This document shows positions 22,720 to 36,379 of a DNA stretch of 64,000 nucleotides, piece after piece (positions within the stretch are counted from its first letter, which is position 1; every line of letters starts with the position of its first letter). The stretch covers positions 25,835,822 to 25,899,821 of the forward strand of contig NC_058055.1 in the NCBI RefSeq assembly GCF_020085105.1, in the 5' to 3' direction. The notes beneath the pieces were generated by a model that worked only from the letters and a program-made list of their open reading frames with translations, did not search any database and was not told the origin of the DNA. The stretch comes from Siniperca chuatsi. Taxonomy: Eukaryota > Chordata > Actinopteri > Centrarchiformes > Sinipercidae. The translations under genes and the position numbers were made by a program.

Positions 22720-23510
22720 AACTGCAGATTTTTGATAATAGGAAATTAATTTTAATTAATAATTATGACTATGCAATCACATGTAGGTAACTTATTAACT
22801 TTAACTTATTACAAGTAACGTTATAAACAAGTGACATCCAAATAAATCACTCACAACTACATTTTATTGATTAGGTTTAAATTGTCTGTTTTGTATTAAG
22901 TGAACATTATGCCAATTCGCTGTAACACTGGCCACATTTTTGCAAGTCTTGATAAAATCTAATGTTACAAATTACCATAATTATATATTTAAAAAAAACA
23001 TTCAGGCATTTTAAAGCTTGTGTTGTATAATCACAGCAACAAATACATGATTATTTCAAGGTTTGTTGTATAGTAGAACTGTGGACTGCCAACCGCACAC
23101 CACAGGGTTTTAGCCAGCTAGCAATGCAGAGTAGCATATAGCTTAGCTTCTTAGCCTTAGCCAGCTTGGTAACTTTGAGCTAGGTGGGTGTGTTTCAGCA
23201 AACAGGCACCTGAGCTCCACCCACGCTCCACCTCTTTGCCCATTTTTTGGTTATCCGGGAGTTGGGCTGAGTGACGTGCTGCCAGCTTTTCAGAAACCGA
23301 TTGCTGACATCATGGACACCACAGTCTACGGTTGTAGTTCCTTTTTAAAGGGAAGTTACAGCGTGACTATTTTTTTAAAATGCTGTCTGTTTGCGATTAG
23401 CTCGTCTAGTCGCTCTAAGCCATATGTTGCGTTTTTAGTCTTGAAGCAGTCATTGTTCAGTTGGTTATCAGCAAAGAATCTGTTACATCTATTAGCTGCT
23501 AGGTGTAAAT
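22720..23510. other. Spacer, nothing recognised
   Basis: AT-rich, no supported feature. Confidence 0.4.
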
Positions 23511-23514
23511 ATTT

Positions 23515-23870
23515 CAGTGGCAGAAGAAGTATTCAGATGATTTTACATTTACAGGTAAAAAGTACTAATACTACACAGTAAAATACTGCATTCAAAACTT
23601 TACTTAAGTAAAAGTATGTATGCAAAATTTACTTAAAGTATCAAAAGTAAAAGCACTCATAGTGCAGTAAAATGCTTGCAGTCAGTATGTTACTATTATA
23701 TATGATGCATTAATGTGTGTGTTGTATTTTACATCTGCAGAAGTTGAGCTCATTTTACCTACTTTATATACTGTTGGGTAGTTTAATCCACAGCAATGCA
23801 TCATATAAGATCATCACATTTGTAGCGTTACCGTCCTGTAAGAACCACATATCTCTTAAAAGTTAACTTT
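23515..23870 (+). mobile_element. CAGTGG MITE-like repeat (5' part)
   Basis: This starts CAGTGGCAGAAGAAGTATTC and carries the series TTTACTTAAGTAAAAGTATG, AAATTTACTTAAAGTATC, AAAAGTAAAAGCACTCAT and TATACTGTTGGGTAGTTTAA. I recognise this as a very abundant teleost repeat. The far end is missing. Confidence 0.7.
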
Positions 23871-23919
23871 TCATGAGCTCAGAAAAAAAACCCCACTGAT
23901 GCATTGTCTAGCTGGGGGG

Positions 23920-23947
23920 TGTGTGTGTGTGTGTGTGTGTGTGTGTT
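23920..23947. repeat. (GT)n microsatellite
   Basis: An uninterrupted GT run of about 14 units. Confidence 0.95.
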
Positions 23948-24690
23948 AAAGAGTTTATTCAGCTTAAGGAGGAGAGTTTTTTTCAACCCATAAACACTTC
24001 TTTATTTATCACAAACATTCAGTATAACCACATTTGAAAATACAAATGTGCAATACAAACAACTGAGCTCAATGTAAGAAAATGTAGATTAAACACACAG
24101 TTTAATCACACAATCACAGCTCATTTCAGTAAAGTAGTAGGCTGAGTGAAGTTTGTTCATCACTGCATTTGAGCTTCATGTAGTTGAACCTGTTAAATAT
24201 GTAAACATACACAGAGAACTGAAATGAAGGAAAACCACACCACAATATAGCCATCTCTATAATCACTCATATTTAAATACTCATATTAATGAACAATTTA
24301 AACCATAAGAGTGAGAGATGTCAGTGAGTCACCACATGATGGAAGTAATGCACTGAACAGTCTGTCTGGAAGAAAACTACAATTATTAAATGTGTCTGAC
24401 GAGCAGCTAGGCCTGATGATCCAGGATGCCAGCACAGATGATCTAACAAGGGAAGGAAGGAAACCAAAACAAACTGAATATAGTCATCCAGGATGACATA
24501 AAAATCGTTTCTCTTAAATGTTGTGTCCAAATAAATTCCAGTTTTGGAAGCAGCCTGATGTGAATCAGAATATAATGTCTAAACTCAGTGTTTGATAATT
24601 TATTAAGTGTTTTAATAACTTGAATATAAAAATACAACATTGAAATAAATGAGTAACAGCAGCAGGAGAGGAAGAAGCTCTTTAGTGAAG
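23948..24690. other. Spacer downstream of H3, nothing recognised
   Basis: No supported feature; overlapping short frames on both strands look accidental. Confidence 0.4.
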
Positions 24691-24698
24691 AGTGAGGT

Positions 24699-24714
24699 GG
24701 CTCTTAAAAGAGCC
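24699..24714 (-). terminator. Histone 3' stem-loop of the H3 gene at 24744
   Basis: On the minus strand it is GGCTCTTTTAAGAGCC, 29 bases after the stop, the same spacing as in the other H3 gene. CACTAAAGAGC (minus, about 24677-24687) is the downstream element. Confidence 0.97.
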
Positions 24715-24743
24715 GTTGTGGGTTTCAACAGGTGTGGGTGAGT

Positions 24744-25903
<1,160 letters not shown>

Positions 25904-25938
25904 AACCTCCCTGACTGCTGGAAACCAGCCCCCCAAAA

Positions 25939-25954
25939 GGCTCTTTTAAGAGCC
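25939..25954 (+). terminator. Histone 3' stem-loop of the H2A gene at 25520
   Basis: GGCTCTTTTAAGAGCC, 35 bases after the stop; CTGAAAGAGC at about 25967-25976 is the candidate downstream element. Confidence 0.97.
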
Positions 25955-26117
25955 GCTCACTCACCTCTGAAAGAGCAGAGCTCCTCATGTGTCTCTAATG
26001 CATCCATGAAATATATAATACAATAAATCAAACATGCATATGTATCTGATGTGGTGACAAGGTCGTTGTGTGTTTAAAAAAACTCAACAATAATTATAAT
26101 ACACACAAGATAATAAT

Positions 26118-27700
26118 TCAGCTGATTGATGCTGCTCATATTCACTTTAGGCTGTTTGAAACATTGGAGCTTGTAGAAAAAGGAAAACAAACCCATTAAT
26201 GCACCACATGGCAAATCAAATTGAAAAGTTAAATAGGAATTGTTTATGAAATGTCCTTATTATCCTAAACAACATTTTATACTTATATTTCTTAAATGTA
26301 TTATTTTTTGCTTTGTACTTTTATTCCTGTGTGCACTGACATGATAAGCATTTCTGATTGTCATGTTAAGTTTACAATAATACATAAAAATAAAAAAAAA
26401 AGTATTTAAAGTATTTCTGATTCTGATTGATGCTGCAGCTGCTCATATTCACTTTGTACTGTTTGAAACTTTGGAGTTTGTAGAAACAGGGAAATACACC
26501 CATTGATACACCACAAATAGGAATTAGCTGTTTATGAAATATAGGTGGTGATATAAGATAATGTTTGTTTTTCTTTATAGGTCTATAATTTAAGAAAATA
26601 TTAAAGCAGTTATACTGAATAAGTTCAGATATACTGACAAGTTGGTGCAGCTGCTCGAATTCACTTTAAACTGTTTAAAACAAATACACCATATCAGAAT
26701 CAGAAATACTTTGATCCCTGAGGGGAAACTCTTTTGTTACAGCTGCTCACCATCACGTCAGTGCACACAGGAATAGAAGTACTAAGAAAAAAATATAATA
26801 ATCTATAATACAGGTCAGATAAATTAAGTACCAAGTGGGTATAAGTATAAAATTAAAATAAGTGTAAAGTACAATGTGGATTACCGGTTGATGTATGTAC
26901 GGAATAATAATACAATGTAATAATACAAGTAATAGGTAATAGGTAATAGTGCGTGAACTGTCAAGTTAAGTGTAACCTATTAAGATTATAATGAGACGGT
27001 GGATATTGCACAGTAGTAATAGAAGTATGAGTCAATATCAATTAATAGGGAATTTTAAACTGAAAACAGTATATTGCACAGCAGTATTAACAATTATGTC
27101 AAGTATTGCAGTGATGATCTCCTGTGTGCACTGACGTAAAGGCAAGCTACTGTAACAAAGAGTTTCCCTACGGGGATCAATAAAGTATTTCTGATTCTGA
27201 TGTTAATGATCAATGTCCAGTTTAGTGACTTGGGGTCATACAGACACTGAGAGGGAGGAGTTAAATATATGGTTGATATGGCAAATCAAATAAAAAAAGT
27301 TAAACAGGAATTAGCTGTTTTAGCTCTGAAGGTGCATTGATTTATTTTTCCTCTAAATGTAGGTACTTTACCTGTATTGCATTTTTTGCTTAGTACTTCT
27401 ATTCCTGTGTGCACTGACTTGACAAAAGAGTTTCCCTCTGGGATCAATTAAGTATTTCTGATTCTGATTGATGCTGCAGCTGCTCGTATTCACTTTGTAC
27501 TGTTTGAAACATTGGAGCTTGTAGAAACAGGGAAATACACCCATTAATACACCACATGGCAACATTAAATAGGAATTAGCTGTTTAGGAAATATAGGTGA
27601 TATAAGAAAATGTTTGTTTTTCTTTATAGGTCTATAATTTAAGATAAAATATTAAAGAAAGCAGTTATACTGACTAAGTTAAGATATATACTGGCTGTTT
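26118..27700 (+). repeat. Mosaic of direct repeats between H2A and H1
   Basis: A unit beginning TGATGCTGCAGCTGCTCATA and running through CTTTGTACTGTTTGAAAC, AGAAACAGGGAAATACACCC, TAGGAATTAGCTGTTTA and CTTTATAGGTCTATAATTTA occurs at 26425-26645 and 27468-27690. Partial copies lie at 26118-26265, 26643-26692 and 27268-27345. Between them sit copies of the CTGATTCTGA-tailed repeat: tails at 26290-26430, 27119-27201 and 27371-27470, and a nearly full inverted copy at 26692-27085. Successive local duplication of a composite unit would explain the pattern. Confidence 0.75.
26692..27085 (-). repeat. Interspersed repeat with CTGATTCTGA tail (copy d, inverted)
   Basis: Starts ATCAGAATCAGAAATACTTT and carries, in inverse order, the landmarks GATCCCTGAGGGGAAACTC, TTGTTACAGCTGCTCACC, ACGTCAGTGCACACAGGAAT and TTAAGTGTAACCTATTAAGA. 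It is about as long as the copies at 6245 and 13865. Confidence 0.7.
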
Positions 27701-27830
27701 GTGAAATATAGGTGGTTCTCTGAGGTGCATATATTTATTTTTCCTGTAAATGTAGGTACTTAAAACATAATATTAATATTAAATGAGGCAGTGAATGTAT
27801 TACTCTTCATCCTCATTACCCTAATGTCCT

Positions 27831-27831
<1 letters not shown>

Positions 27832-27860
<29 letters not shown>
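27832..27860. repeat. (TCA)n microsatellite
   Basis: About ten ATC/TCA units just downstream of the H1 gene. Confidence 0.95.
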
Positions 27861-27863
<3 letters not shown>

Positions 27864-27902
27864 AACAATAGGCGGGAAGAGGCTCTTTAAGGAGGCTGTG
27901 GT

Positions 27903-27918
27903 GGCTCTTAAAAGAGCC
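27903..27918 (-). terminator. Histone 3' stem-loop of the H1 gene at 27952
   Basis: On the minus strand it is GGCTCTTTTAAGAGCC, 33 bases after the stop; followed on the minus strand by a CTTAAAGAGCC element at about 27881-27891. Confidence 0.96.
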
Positions 27919-27951
27919 TTTTGTCGGGCCGTTAGTTCTCCTGATGGCAGC

Positions 27952-28572
27952 TCACTTCTTCTTGGGTGCTGCCTTCTTCACTTTGGGCTTGGCGGCCTTC
28001 TTTGCGGGGCTTTTCTTGGCTGCGGGGGCCTTTTTGACCACCTTCTTGGGGCTCTTGGCGGCCTTCTTGGGGGCCTTCTTGGGGCTCTTGGCTGCTTTCT
28101 TGGCCGCTGCGGGTTTCGCCGCCTTCTTGGGGGACTTCTTAGCGGCCGCTGCCGGCTTCTTGGGGGCCGCGGTCTTGGGCTTTTTGGCCGCTGCGGGTTT
28201 CTTGGCTGCGGCGGGCTTCTTGGCTTTAGGAGCGGCTTTCTTCACCGGCTTCTTGGCCTTGGTGTCCGCCTTCTTGTTCATCTTGAAGGAGCCGGAGGCG
28301 CCTGTCCCCTTGGTCTGGACCAGAGTCCCCTTAGCCACCAGGCTCTTGATGGCGATCTTGACGCGGGCCTTGTTCTTCTCCACATCGTAGCCTCCGGCAG
28401 CCAGAGCCTTCTTCAGGGCGGCCGCAGACACGCCGCTCCGCTCGTTGGATGCGGCCACGGCTTTGACGATGAGCTCCCCGACGCTGGGGCCAGCCTTCTT
28501 CGGCTTGGAAACCTTCTTCTTGGCTGCTTTGGCCGGGGCGGCGGCGGCTGGAGCCGGAGCTACTTCTGCCAT
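27952..28572 (-). CDS. H1: Histone H1, canonical somatic type (206 aa)
   Basis: A linker histone. Residues 1-27 are the Ala/Pro-rich N-terminal tail, about 28-101 the winged-helix globular domain ([56 protein letters not shown]), and the rest a Lys/Ala/Pro tail with several SPKK motifs. The start at 28572 ([10 protein letters not shown]) is chosen; the in-frame ATG 31 codons upstream lies at the TATA box and would not be transcribed as a leader. It matches the usual fish H1 consensus much better than the H1 at 14915, although both are 206 residues long. Confidence 0.97.
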   Translation of the reverse strand: MAEVAPAPAAAAPAKAAKKKVSKPKKAGPSVGELIVKAVAASNERSGVSAAALKKALAAGGYDVEKNKARVKIAIKSLVAKGTLVQTKGTGASGSFKMNKKADTKAKKPVKKAAPKAKKPAAAKKPAAAKKPKTAAPKKPAAAAKKSPKKAAKPAAAKKAAKSPKKAPKKAAKSPKKVVKKAPAAKKSPAKKAAKPKVKKAAPKKK

Positions 28573-28654
28573 GTTGTGCTCGTAGACCGGTTCCTCCTGA
28601 CGATAACACGAGAGTCTGACGGGACTGTTGCGGAGCTCCGAGCAGGAGGCTGCA

Positions 28655-28736
28655 CTTATACACACCGTGAGAACCGTGGAGACTCAGCCCGGCTCGCGGC
28701 CCCTCTGCGCAGGCTGGACGCCGCCATTTGTGTTTT
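28655..28736 (-). promoter_or_regulatory. H1 promoter: TATA box and H1 box
   Basis: TATAAG (minus) at 28655-28660 and the AAACACA H1 box (minus) at 28729-28735. The spacing is within a base or two of that of the other H1 gene. Confidence 0.82.
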
Positions 28737-28739
28737 CTC

Positions 28740-30550
28740 TGCACCGATAAAAGCCTCCAAACTAACTCTGGGAGAAGAGCTGCAGGCTGCCAGCGAAGCA
28801 GCCGACAGCGGACTCGTGTCTCTTCATGTTGCGGTCATGCGGAGCTCTGCAGTTTGTTGGCGGAGCCTCCAAACTTCACATATTCACCGCCTTGACCGGC
28901 GCTGCTCGGCGGCTTATCCCACTAATTTCTCTCCTAAAATGTATTAAAATGCATCCGAGCTCCATCAAAAGCCGTTTGCCAGCTGAGCCACATGTTCGTT
29001 CAGGGACTCGAAGTAAAAACAACCATCTGTTGGTGATCAGTTTGCAATAAACTCAAGATATTCTGGCAGCAGCAAGCACACCGATGATGGCAGAGGCCGG
29101 TGGAGCAGTGCAGCCAGACTTCCTGTCAGAGCTGTGGACATTTCTCCTGCTGAGGACAACTTGTGTGTTTATGGTTCTACCGCTAAATCAATAACTGACC
29201 AATATCAGCTCTCTCTGGAGCAGAAGCATGTGATATATTCAGTCAGAGCTGAAATGGCTCTAAATGTAACAGATGATAGTTACAGTGATTAATACATCAT
29301 TGATGAACTGAAAATAACTTAATTAGGTGAGTGCTTTATGTTTTAATAAAGAGAAAAAAACAGCTTGATTAGAAAATGTTTTCTACTTTAAACATTTAAC
29401 TATGTTTGAGCTAAGTACACACATGAGTAGGTCTACAGTGTCAATTTATTTCAGTTAAATTATTGGACATCTTCTAGCTGTTTTGTCCCTCTTTTGCAGC
29501 CATTAAGGCCAATTGGGGATCTATAATGTGTCTTATTAATTTCATTTGTTGATATTACATTTGACATTGAATATGTTTTGTGACAGGTGGAAAATGTTTC
29601 CCTAATTTCTAGATTTACAAACAACTATTTTGTTTTTTCATTCCCCGAATCTTCTGGAATCAACTTGATAACTTTATTATCTAAAACACAGTTTAAAAAA
29701 AACATTTTGAGACTGAAATGGCTGTGCTAACTTTATTTGATTTCAGATCTGCCAACTTCTGGTTTAACTTTAGGTGCTGAACTCCGTCACCTGGCAGCTG
29801 ACGTTTCAAAAATTGACGTTTATTAGTTAATTAGTCAATTTAGTTACTTGGCCAAAGTCAAATGTTAAAACCTAATTTTCAACGGCTGAGACAAATAAAT
29901 ATTGGACATCCATTACAATGGACTCTGAGTCTGAACGGGTTTTAAAGATCCCCTCCAGACATGTTTTAAGACATTTAGAAATAACCTGCTTCAATAAGCA
30001 TTTGTGTCTGAAGTGTTTTTTCTCAAAACAGCTGAATTGTTTAAATTTCTTAAAATCACATCTACTCCTTTTCCCTCATTGAAATGAACGAATGTGCAAA
30101 TAGTTTTTCTTTTCCAAAGTTTAACTGCTGGACATGAGATGACTCCTACTTCAATGAAAAGTCCATTTGTGGTGTTTGTGCACTGGAGGCTTCCAGTTTC
30201 CACATCACACGTGTGTTGTGATGTCACAAAATGATGCTCGTGTGAACACGAAGGTGAAACTTTTCCTGGTCAGCAGATGAACGAACGTTTCTGCAAATAC
30301 GTCGTTCTGCACAGAGAAGTTCAAACATCCGAGGGAAGAAACTGGACACGAGAGGTCTCCTACTAAATCACTCTTTTTGTGAACAACACACACTATTTTT
30401 ATTCTTATCTCTTGTTTTATTAACCTTTTTACTTTCCGATTTTAACCACATTACTTTGATTTTTAGCCTTCTTGACTGTTCCCTTATCATAACGCATTCA
30501 TTTATTTCTTATCTATTGTTGTCTCAGATGTGTGTGTATCTGAAGAACTT
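28740..30550. other. Spacer upstream of H1, no gene seen
   Basis: GC-richer until about 28.95 kb, then AT-rich. No feature is supported. Confidence 0.4.
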
Positions 30551-30554
30551 AAAG

Positions 30555-30690
30555 ATTAATAGCTGCATTTATAAAGTGCTTTTATCCAAAGCGCTTTACA
30601 ATGTGCCTCTCATTCATACTGCTTTATTACCCCTCAACTGTGGTAGTATAAATGGTGGCTCAGTAGTCCCAGTTTGTGCCTCTCATGCAT
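30555..30690. repeat. Short interspersed repeat (AAAGCGCTTTACA type)
   Basis: Contains TTATAAAGTGCTTTTATCCA and AAAGCGCTTTACAATGTGCC, familiar from dispersed fish repeats. It directly precedes the Penelope-like fragment. Confidence 0.5.
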
Positions 30691-30714
30691 AGCTGCTGGT
30701 AACATTATTAAGGC

Positions 30715-31090
30715 TTGGTCAACACCGTGGTCAAGCCAATCACATGCTAATCAGGTACTTAACAGTGATGAGGGAGGTGTAGCCAGAAAACAATAGGCCT
30801 GATTACTGATTACTGGGCCATCATGGAAACAAAAGAAGGTCAGTTTCAGGTGAAACTAGGCAGGGTAAACAGCACTCAGGTAGACTCCTTCCTGAGGGCA
30901 GGGCTTAAGGAACACAGAGTATCTTAAATTTCTGAGTTCTCAGACCATTTTCACAATTGAGAATGACTTCCGGATGGGAGCCGAAACGTCTTGATTCTGA
31001 AAACAGTGTCCAGATGACTACGACTGAAACCTTTTCTACGATAGAACACTCCTGGACGAATGAGAGACTACACCGTCTTATTATTAAGGC
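30715..31090 (+). mobile_element. Penelope-like element, 3' end fragment
   Basis: Bases 30733-30910 match 3828-3985 of the Penelope-like element at 2781 (AATCACATGCTAATCAGGTA, GAAAACAATAGGCCTGATTA, GAGGGCAGGGCTTA). It then continues with GGGAGCCGAAACGTCTTGAT and CCTGGACGAATGAGAGACTA, a 3' terminus that copy 1 lacks. No coding part is present. It is a severely 5'-truncated insertion. Confidence 0.8.
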
Positions 31091-31289
31091 TTCACAAGTG
31101 CCGGCGGAGAGACGCCATTGCACATAATCTGTGGCAATAAACACAACAATAACTGTCAGAGCTGAAGTAGATATTTAGGTCTGACAAACAAAGACATCAA
31201 CTTAACGTTTCACCAACATGTACGTACATAATAGTTATATGTTTGGTTTTACCTATTTTGGTTCAGTTGTATGTGTATTTCTGTCTTCC

Positions 31290-31400
31290 TGTAAACTGTT
31301 CATGGAGCTCTGTGTAACAGCGAGAGCAACTCAAAACCGGAGTCAAACTTCTTGTATGTGTTTACTTGACCAATAAAGCAGATTCAGATTCTAACAAACC
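31290..31400 (+). repeat. LINE-like tail (CCAATAAAGC type)
   Basis: Contains AACTTCTTGTATGTGTTTAC and TTGACCAATAAAGCAGATTC. It belongs to a tail family also seen at 57030-57100. It differs from the GGGGATCAATAAA family. Confidence 0.55.
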
Positions 31401-32760
31401 AATTCTGAGTAGCAGAACTCATCCTGAAAATAATACACGCCATACCTAGCTATGACATGTGGTGCTCCCAAGTCTCTGAATAAAAGGGGGTAGAAATGGA
31501 GCAGATAAGCAACCACAGCTGTTGTTGCCATTTTGCAGGGTGGAGTTTGTGCTGCTGTTGAACTGTATTACATTACGCAGAGAGGTATTTGTTATTTTGC
31601 CTACCCTCATTGATATAAATGGGGTGGACAAAATACTACAAATTAGCAGCTGTCTGGACCTCTTTTTAATTTGGTGTTTGCTTTCCAAACGGCATCTGCC
31701 AGTGTGCATGAATGTGTAAATAATAACTAAATGATAACTGGAATCACATTTATTAGATATTTATTCATCTGACATATACCGGTATCAACATATTCAAAAG
31801 ACATAAGATGAAGGACTTAAATACAATTTACTGACATTAATAAGTGTCAAATCAATGAAAAGTGATTCTGGTGTCTTGAGGGGAAAGTGCCATAAAACAA
31901 TTGAGATCACACTACAGGCTGTTTTAAGTGTTCGATCTTGACACAAATGACAGACAATTATAATCCAGATTTGGCAAACTACATAAGAATATAATACAAG
32001 TATTTAATGTAAAGATCCTTCAGTGTGCAGCAGGCTCCTGTAGATCTACCAGTCTCTAGTAGCATCAAGGCCTGTGAGGCCAGCAGACTTGGTAACACGT
32101 TACTTTACTGCTACTTACCACAGTGTTACTTCACTTGAAACAGTAGTACTGCAGTATCAGTTTAAGTACAACACTAGTTGTGGTACTGTATGAATGTGTA
32201 ATACTTGTCATTTTGAGTTTAGTTACCTGTGTATACCCACAGAGCAATAGACATTCAGCATTGCCATTGCCCATAGACCAGTGATTTTTGAGCTACGTAT
32301 AGCCAGTTTTTAGACCATATTCTTATACAGGTTTTCCATTGAGAAATGTGGATTTTTTTTTTTTTTTTTTTTTTTTATTTGTTACAAGTGACAATATGCT
32401 AATATTTGCAGAAAAGTGATTCTTATAGTCATTTTGTTCTCATACATTTGCAATAGCCGTCTAATTGACAGCTAGACTCTTAAACTTTCACTTTTGAACC
32501 AAATTTAAACACATTTTAGATTTGACAGTTATGTCTTAATGCTGAAATTTCTCATTTCTAAAATTCTACATACTAAATTTTGCTTGTCTGTTTACCTTAT
32601 CTCAAAGTGAGAAACTATACACTAGTCTTTCCAAGGGTTTTTAAGATACAACATGTGCTTTCAAATAAATAGTATTTAAGTTTAGATTATTGTTGACGGT
32701 CACTCACTGTATAGTTTAAAAATTGTGGAAAAGTACTTTAAGAATTTTGAAATAAGGGAA
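31401..32760. other. Spacer downstream of H2A, nothing recognised
   Basis: AT-rich, with a T-run at about 32353-32376. No supported gene. Confidence 0.4.
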
Positions 32761-32783
32761 GCTGGTCTTTAGTTGTCGTGGGT

Positions 32784-32799
32784 GGCTCTTAAAAGAGCC
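32784..32799 (-). terminator. Histone 3' stem-loop of the H2A gene at 32823
   Basis: On the minus strand it is GGCTCTTTTAAGAGCC, 23 bases after the stop, with CAACTAAAGA (minus) at 32766-32775, the same element and spacing as in the sister gene at 10478. Confidence 0.97.
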
Positions 32800-32822
32800 G
32801 TTGTGTTGTTCCTTCCGGGTGT

Positions 32823-33215
<393 letters not shown>

Positions 33216-33266
33216 TTATTAGTAGAGAGAGTCTGAAAAAGTAAAACTGAAAGCGAGAAAACCGCC

Positions 33267-33406
33267 TTTATATGGCGACGCAGCTGCTCGCTCATTGGTT
33301 GGATTGAACGTAAGTATGATCGCCCAATCAGAAAAGAGTGTTACATTCCTGCATTATCTACAAGACTTCCGCTTTGCACTGTACGGGATTTTCAGAATAA
33401 AACGTG
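33267..33406 (-). promoter_or_regulatory. H2A promoter: TATA, CCAAT and shared upstream module
   Basis: Minus-strand TATAAA at 33267-33272, CCAAT at 33294-33298, and an inverted CCAAT at 33324-33328. The module 33318-33406 contains GCAAAGCGGAAGTCTTGTAG and TTTTCTGATTGGGCGATC, as upstream of the genes at 5058 and 10478. Confidence 0.82.
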
Positions 33407-33409
33407 GCA

Positions 33410-36350
33410 GCTCAATGTGTATTTCACTGTAGAAAAAGTTATACCCTTTAAATAAAATGTAACCTGTTTAGAAGAGAGACTCCTTGTGGATGGCAGAGGT
33501 AGACAAAGAAAAACGTCAGTCACGCAAACACCCTCCCAAAGCTAATATATGTATAATGAATATCTAATATGTAATATCTTATTAATTTATAAATTTTTAC
33601 TTATATTATTTAAATTAAAATACAATACCATACCCCACTTAAATGATCTTACCAATATAGAAATTAATAAATAAAAATGACAAATAAATTACTATTCAGG
33701 TAGAAGAAGAGTTGAAACCCTTGTTCTCTAAGGTGTGTAGTAGATATCACAATACACATGGATTCATTTCATTTTCAATAGAGAGTAAATTATTCCTTTT
33801 AAATATTCTTGTAATGCTTTTTAACATGTAGGTTTTTCTTTTGAAGATCAGGCGCCTTAACTCTCCTTTTATGTTTATTTTTTTGTTTGTTTGTTTGTTT
33901 TTAAGGTAAATTTGCTTTTACCTGTATGAAGTAGTGTAGACATCATACACCTCTTCTGAAAGTTATATTTTAATATTTATATTTATATATGTGACATATT
34001 CTACAGATATAGACATTGAAACTGTAGTGAAAGGTGCATGTTTTGCTGGTATGATGTCGATATGACTATGAACAGATCATTTTTCACTGTGCATTTTGAA
34101 GCGTCGCTGCAGCCAGAGCTGCAGGCATGCACAGAGGCATTTATGCTCAACGCACTGTCCGTTGCAATATTCTCCGACACGTCAGGGGGCGTACAAACAA
34201 AATGTCATGTGAATAAGCAAGAAGTCAACGAGTGTCACCGGAATAATGTCATTATCCAACAAGGAGGTCCCTCATACTTTTCTACACTTTCCTACAAAAT
34301 AAGTCTATGAATTGCGAGTCATTTGGCTGTCAATGTGGTCTCTCAAAACAGAGTGGTCAATGTGTTTTGTAGAGGGGATTGGCATTTCCTCCAAGTAAAG
34401 GTTTCACACAAAGTAATCTTTACTAACATTAAACTAACTTGTTATAAAAACAAGTCCACACATTTCTGCTTCTGATATTTTCCTGGACAGTTGTTGAGCC
34501 GCTGGTCTCCTGAAATATAGCAGCAAATATAGTGAGTCAGTCTGTCGGTCAGTCAGTAATTGACAGGCACTACAGTATAGATGCTTTATCTTAGGTATTT
34601 ATATATTTATTTTATATTTATTCTTTGACATTTCCGGCTGCAACTCACAGCCAGACGACCCTGTCATTGAGCTTGCCATTTAACTTAACTGCATTGTTTT
34701 GTTTTGTTTGTAGGCCTGCTAGTTTGAACCTATACAGTCTATGGTTTGAACCCACTGTCAGTTTGCACACACACACACACACACACACTGACACAGACGA
34801 CACTAGCATGTCGATAACATCAATCCAGCCCTGCGCTGGTTGGTAAATAGAAATATTGGGACTGAAATTGACACCAGACCACATAACTTGAATGTGAATA
34901 ACTGTTTAGCATCCTTAGACCTTTTCATTTTGTTTAGAAAAATGCCACTCACACATGATTTACACTAGGCGATGCTTTATTTTATGTACTGTGCTGTAAA
35001 GACTATTGCATATCCTCAAGTCCTAAAAGGCTGTAAGATAAGACATTGAAGGGATACAATTTTGCCTTGTTGACACCAAAGTCAGTATTATCACAGAACT
35101 AAGTTTCTTAAGCAACTTAAATTCATTTATTTAAGACATTTTAACTTCCTGGAAAATTCTGTAACTTGAATGAGACTTTGATAATAAAGGAAATAAATAG
35201 TCCAAAATGAGCTGTGAAGTTGCTTTTCTGACGTGAACTGAAAATCTCTCTTTCTTTCTCTCTCCCTCACCCGGCATCACTGCTGGTGACCCTGTAGCAG
35301 ACACTTTTAATGTCATTTAAACTTTGGGTAGAAGTTGCTTAATTGGATTTGCTGTCCATCTGCTCTCCTCTATCAAAGTGGCTCTCTTGTCTTTGGAAGT
35401 TTGAAAACATTACTGAGTGTAAACACGTGTAAAAGTAATACCACTGCACACAACGTATTAATTCTCCCTGATTCACATATAAGTGTACCTAATCTATAAA
35501 CATTCACATTGTTTGAATCTATAAGTGTATATAAGAGCATTGTTGTTTAAACCTTTATATACTGTAATAAATCAACCATCAGGAGAAACTATTCTTCTGA
35601 TTTTTATATATAAACCTGAATATATTAAGACGGTTTAAGAAATTGAATTCCAGTTGCTGTCACTGACATTAAAGTCATTTGTATTACAAACACTAAAATA
35701 TACAAATGTTCAGTTATTGTCAGTTAAGTACAACATTTGAGCATCTGTATAGTGCGTCAAAATACTACACAAACAGCCTTCCTGTCTGTCATATATCTGA
35801 GATTGGATGGGTTTCAATATTTTCAGCAAATAGAAAATCGTTAGTCGTTGACTCTTTGTGCATTTAAATCTGTAAGTCTAGTATATAGTAGCATTGAAAT
35901 AGTATAAACATATACAATATTACTCCTTTCTGGTGTACCTTGTTTTAATATCTTCACAGGCTTGACAAAAATAAACTGAATAGTTTTGAAACATATAAAT
36001 GTGAACTCTTTTCTGTGTTAATTTACCATTCCTAAGTGCTTTTGATTACTAATCTTCTGATCCTGCTAGTTAACAGGAATCTTTTATCATTAATATTGTG
36101 TTCAATATATTGGTTGTGTACAATGAAACATTACATTTGCGATGGAGCACAACAACAATGCCAAGGAAGGAGATCAATGTGATGCATCGTGTGTACCACA
36201 GGTATGATACGCTGACACTGATTATCTTTAAGATTACAATAATTGTCAAGTTTTGAAAATTAACAAAAATAATATTTAAATCGTTTGTTTATCTTTTGCA
36301 GAGAAATACATCTGCAGAAAAGTTGTTACAGTGGAAAATGGCCACAAGAT
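33410..36350. other. Intergenic, nothing recognised apart from a (CA)n run
   Basis: AT-rich with short chance frames. A (CA)n tract lies at 34766-34788. Confidence 0.4.
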
Positions 36351-36352
36351 GG

Positions 36353-36379
36353 CGCCCCCCCCCCAAAAAAAAAAAAAAA
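36353..36379. repeat. Poly(C)-poly(A) tract
   Basis: A C-run of about eleven followed directly by an A-run of about fifteen. It produces open frames in all three phases that I do not regard as genes. Confidence 0.9.

Noticed and set aside
27832-27860. CRISPR-like or direct-repeat array
   Set aside because: Simple trinucleotide microsatellite; the genome is a vertebrate.
27898-28947. 349-codon plus-strand frame over the H1 gene
   Set aside because: Antisense of Lys/Ala-rich H1 gives Leu/Gly/Phe-rich low-complexity sequence; no family resemblance.
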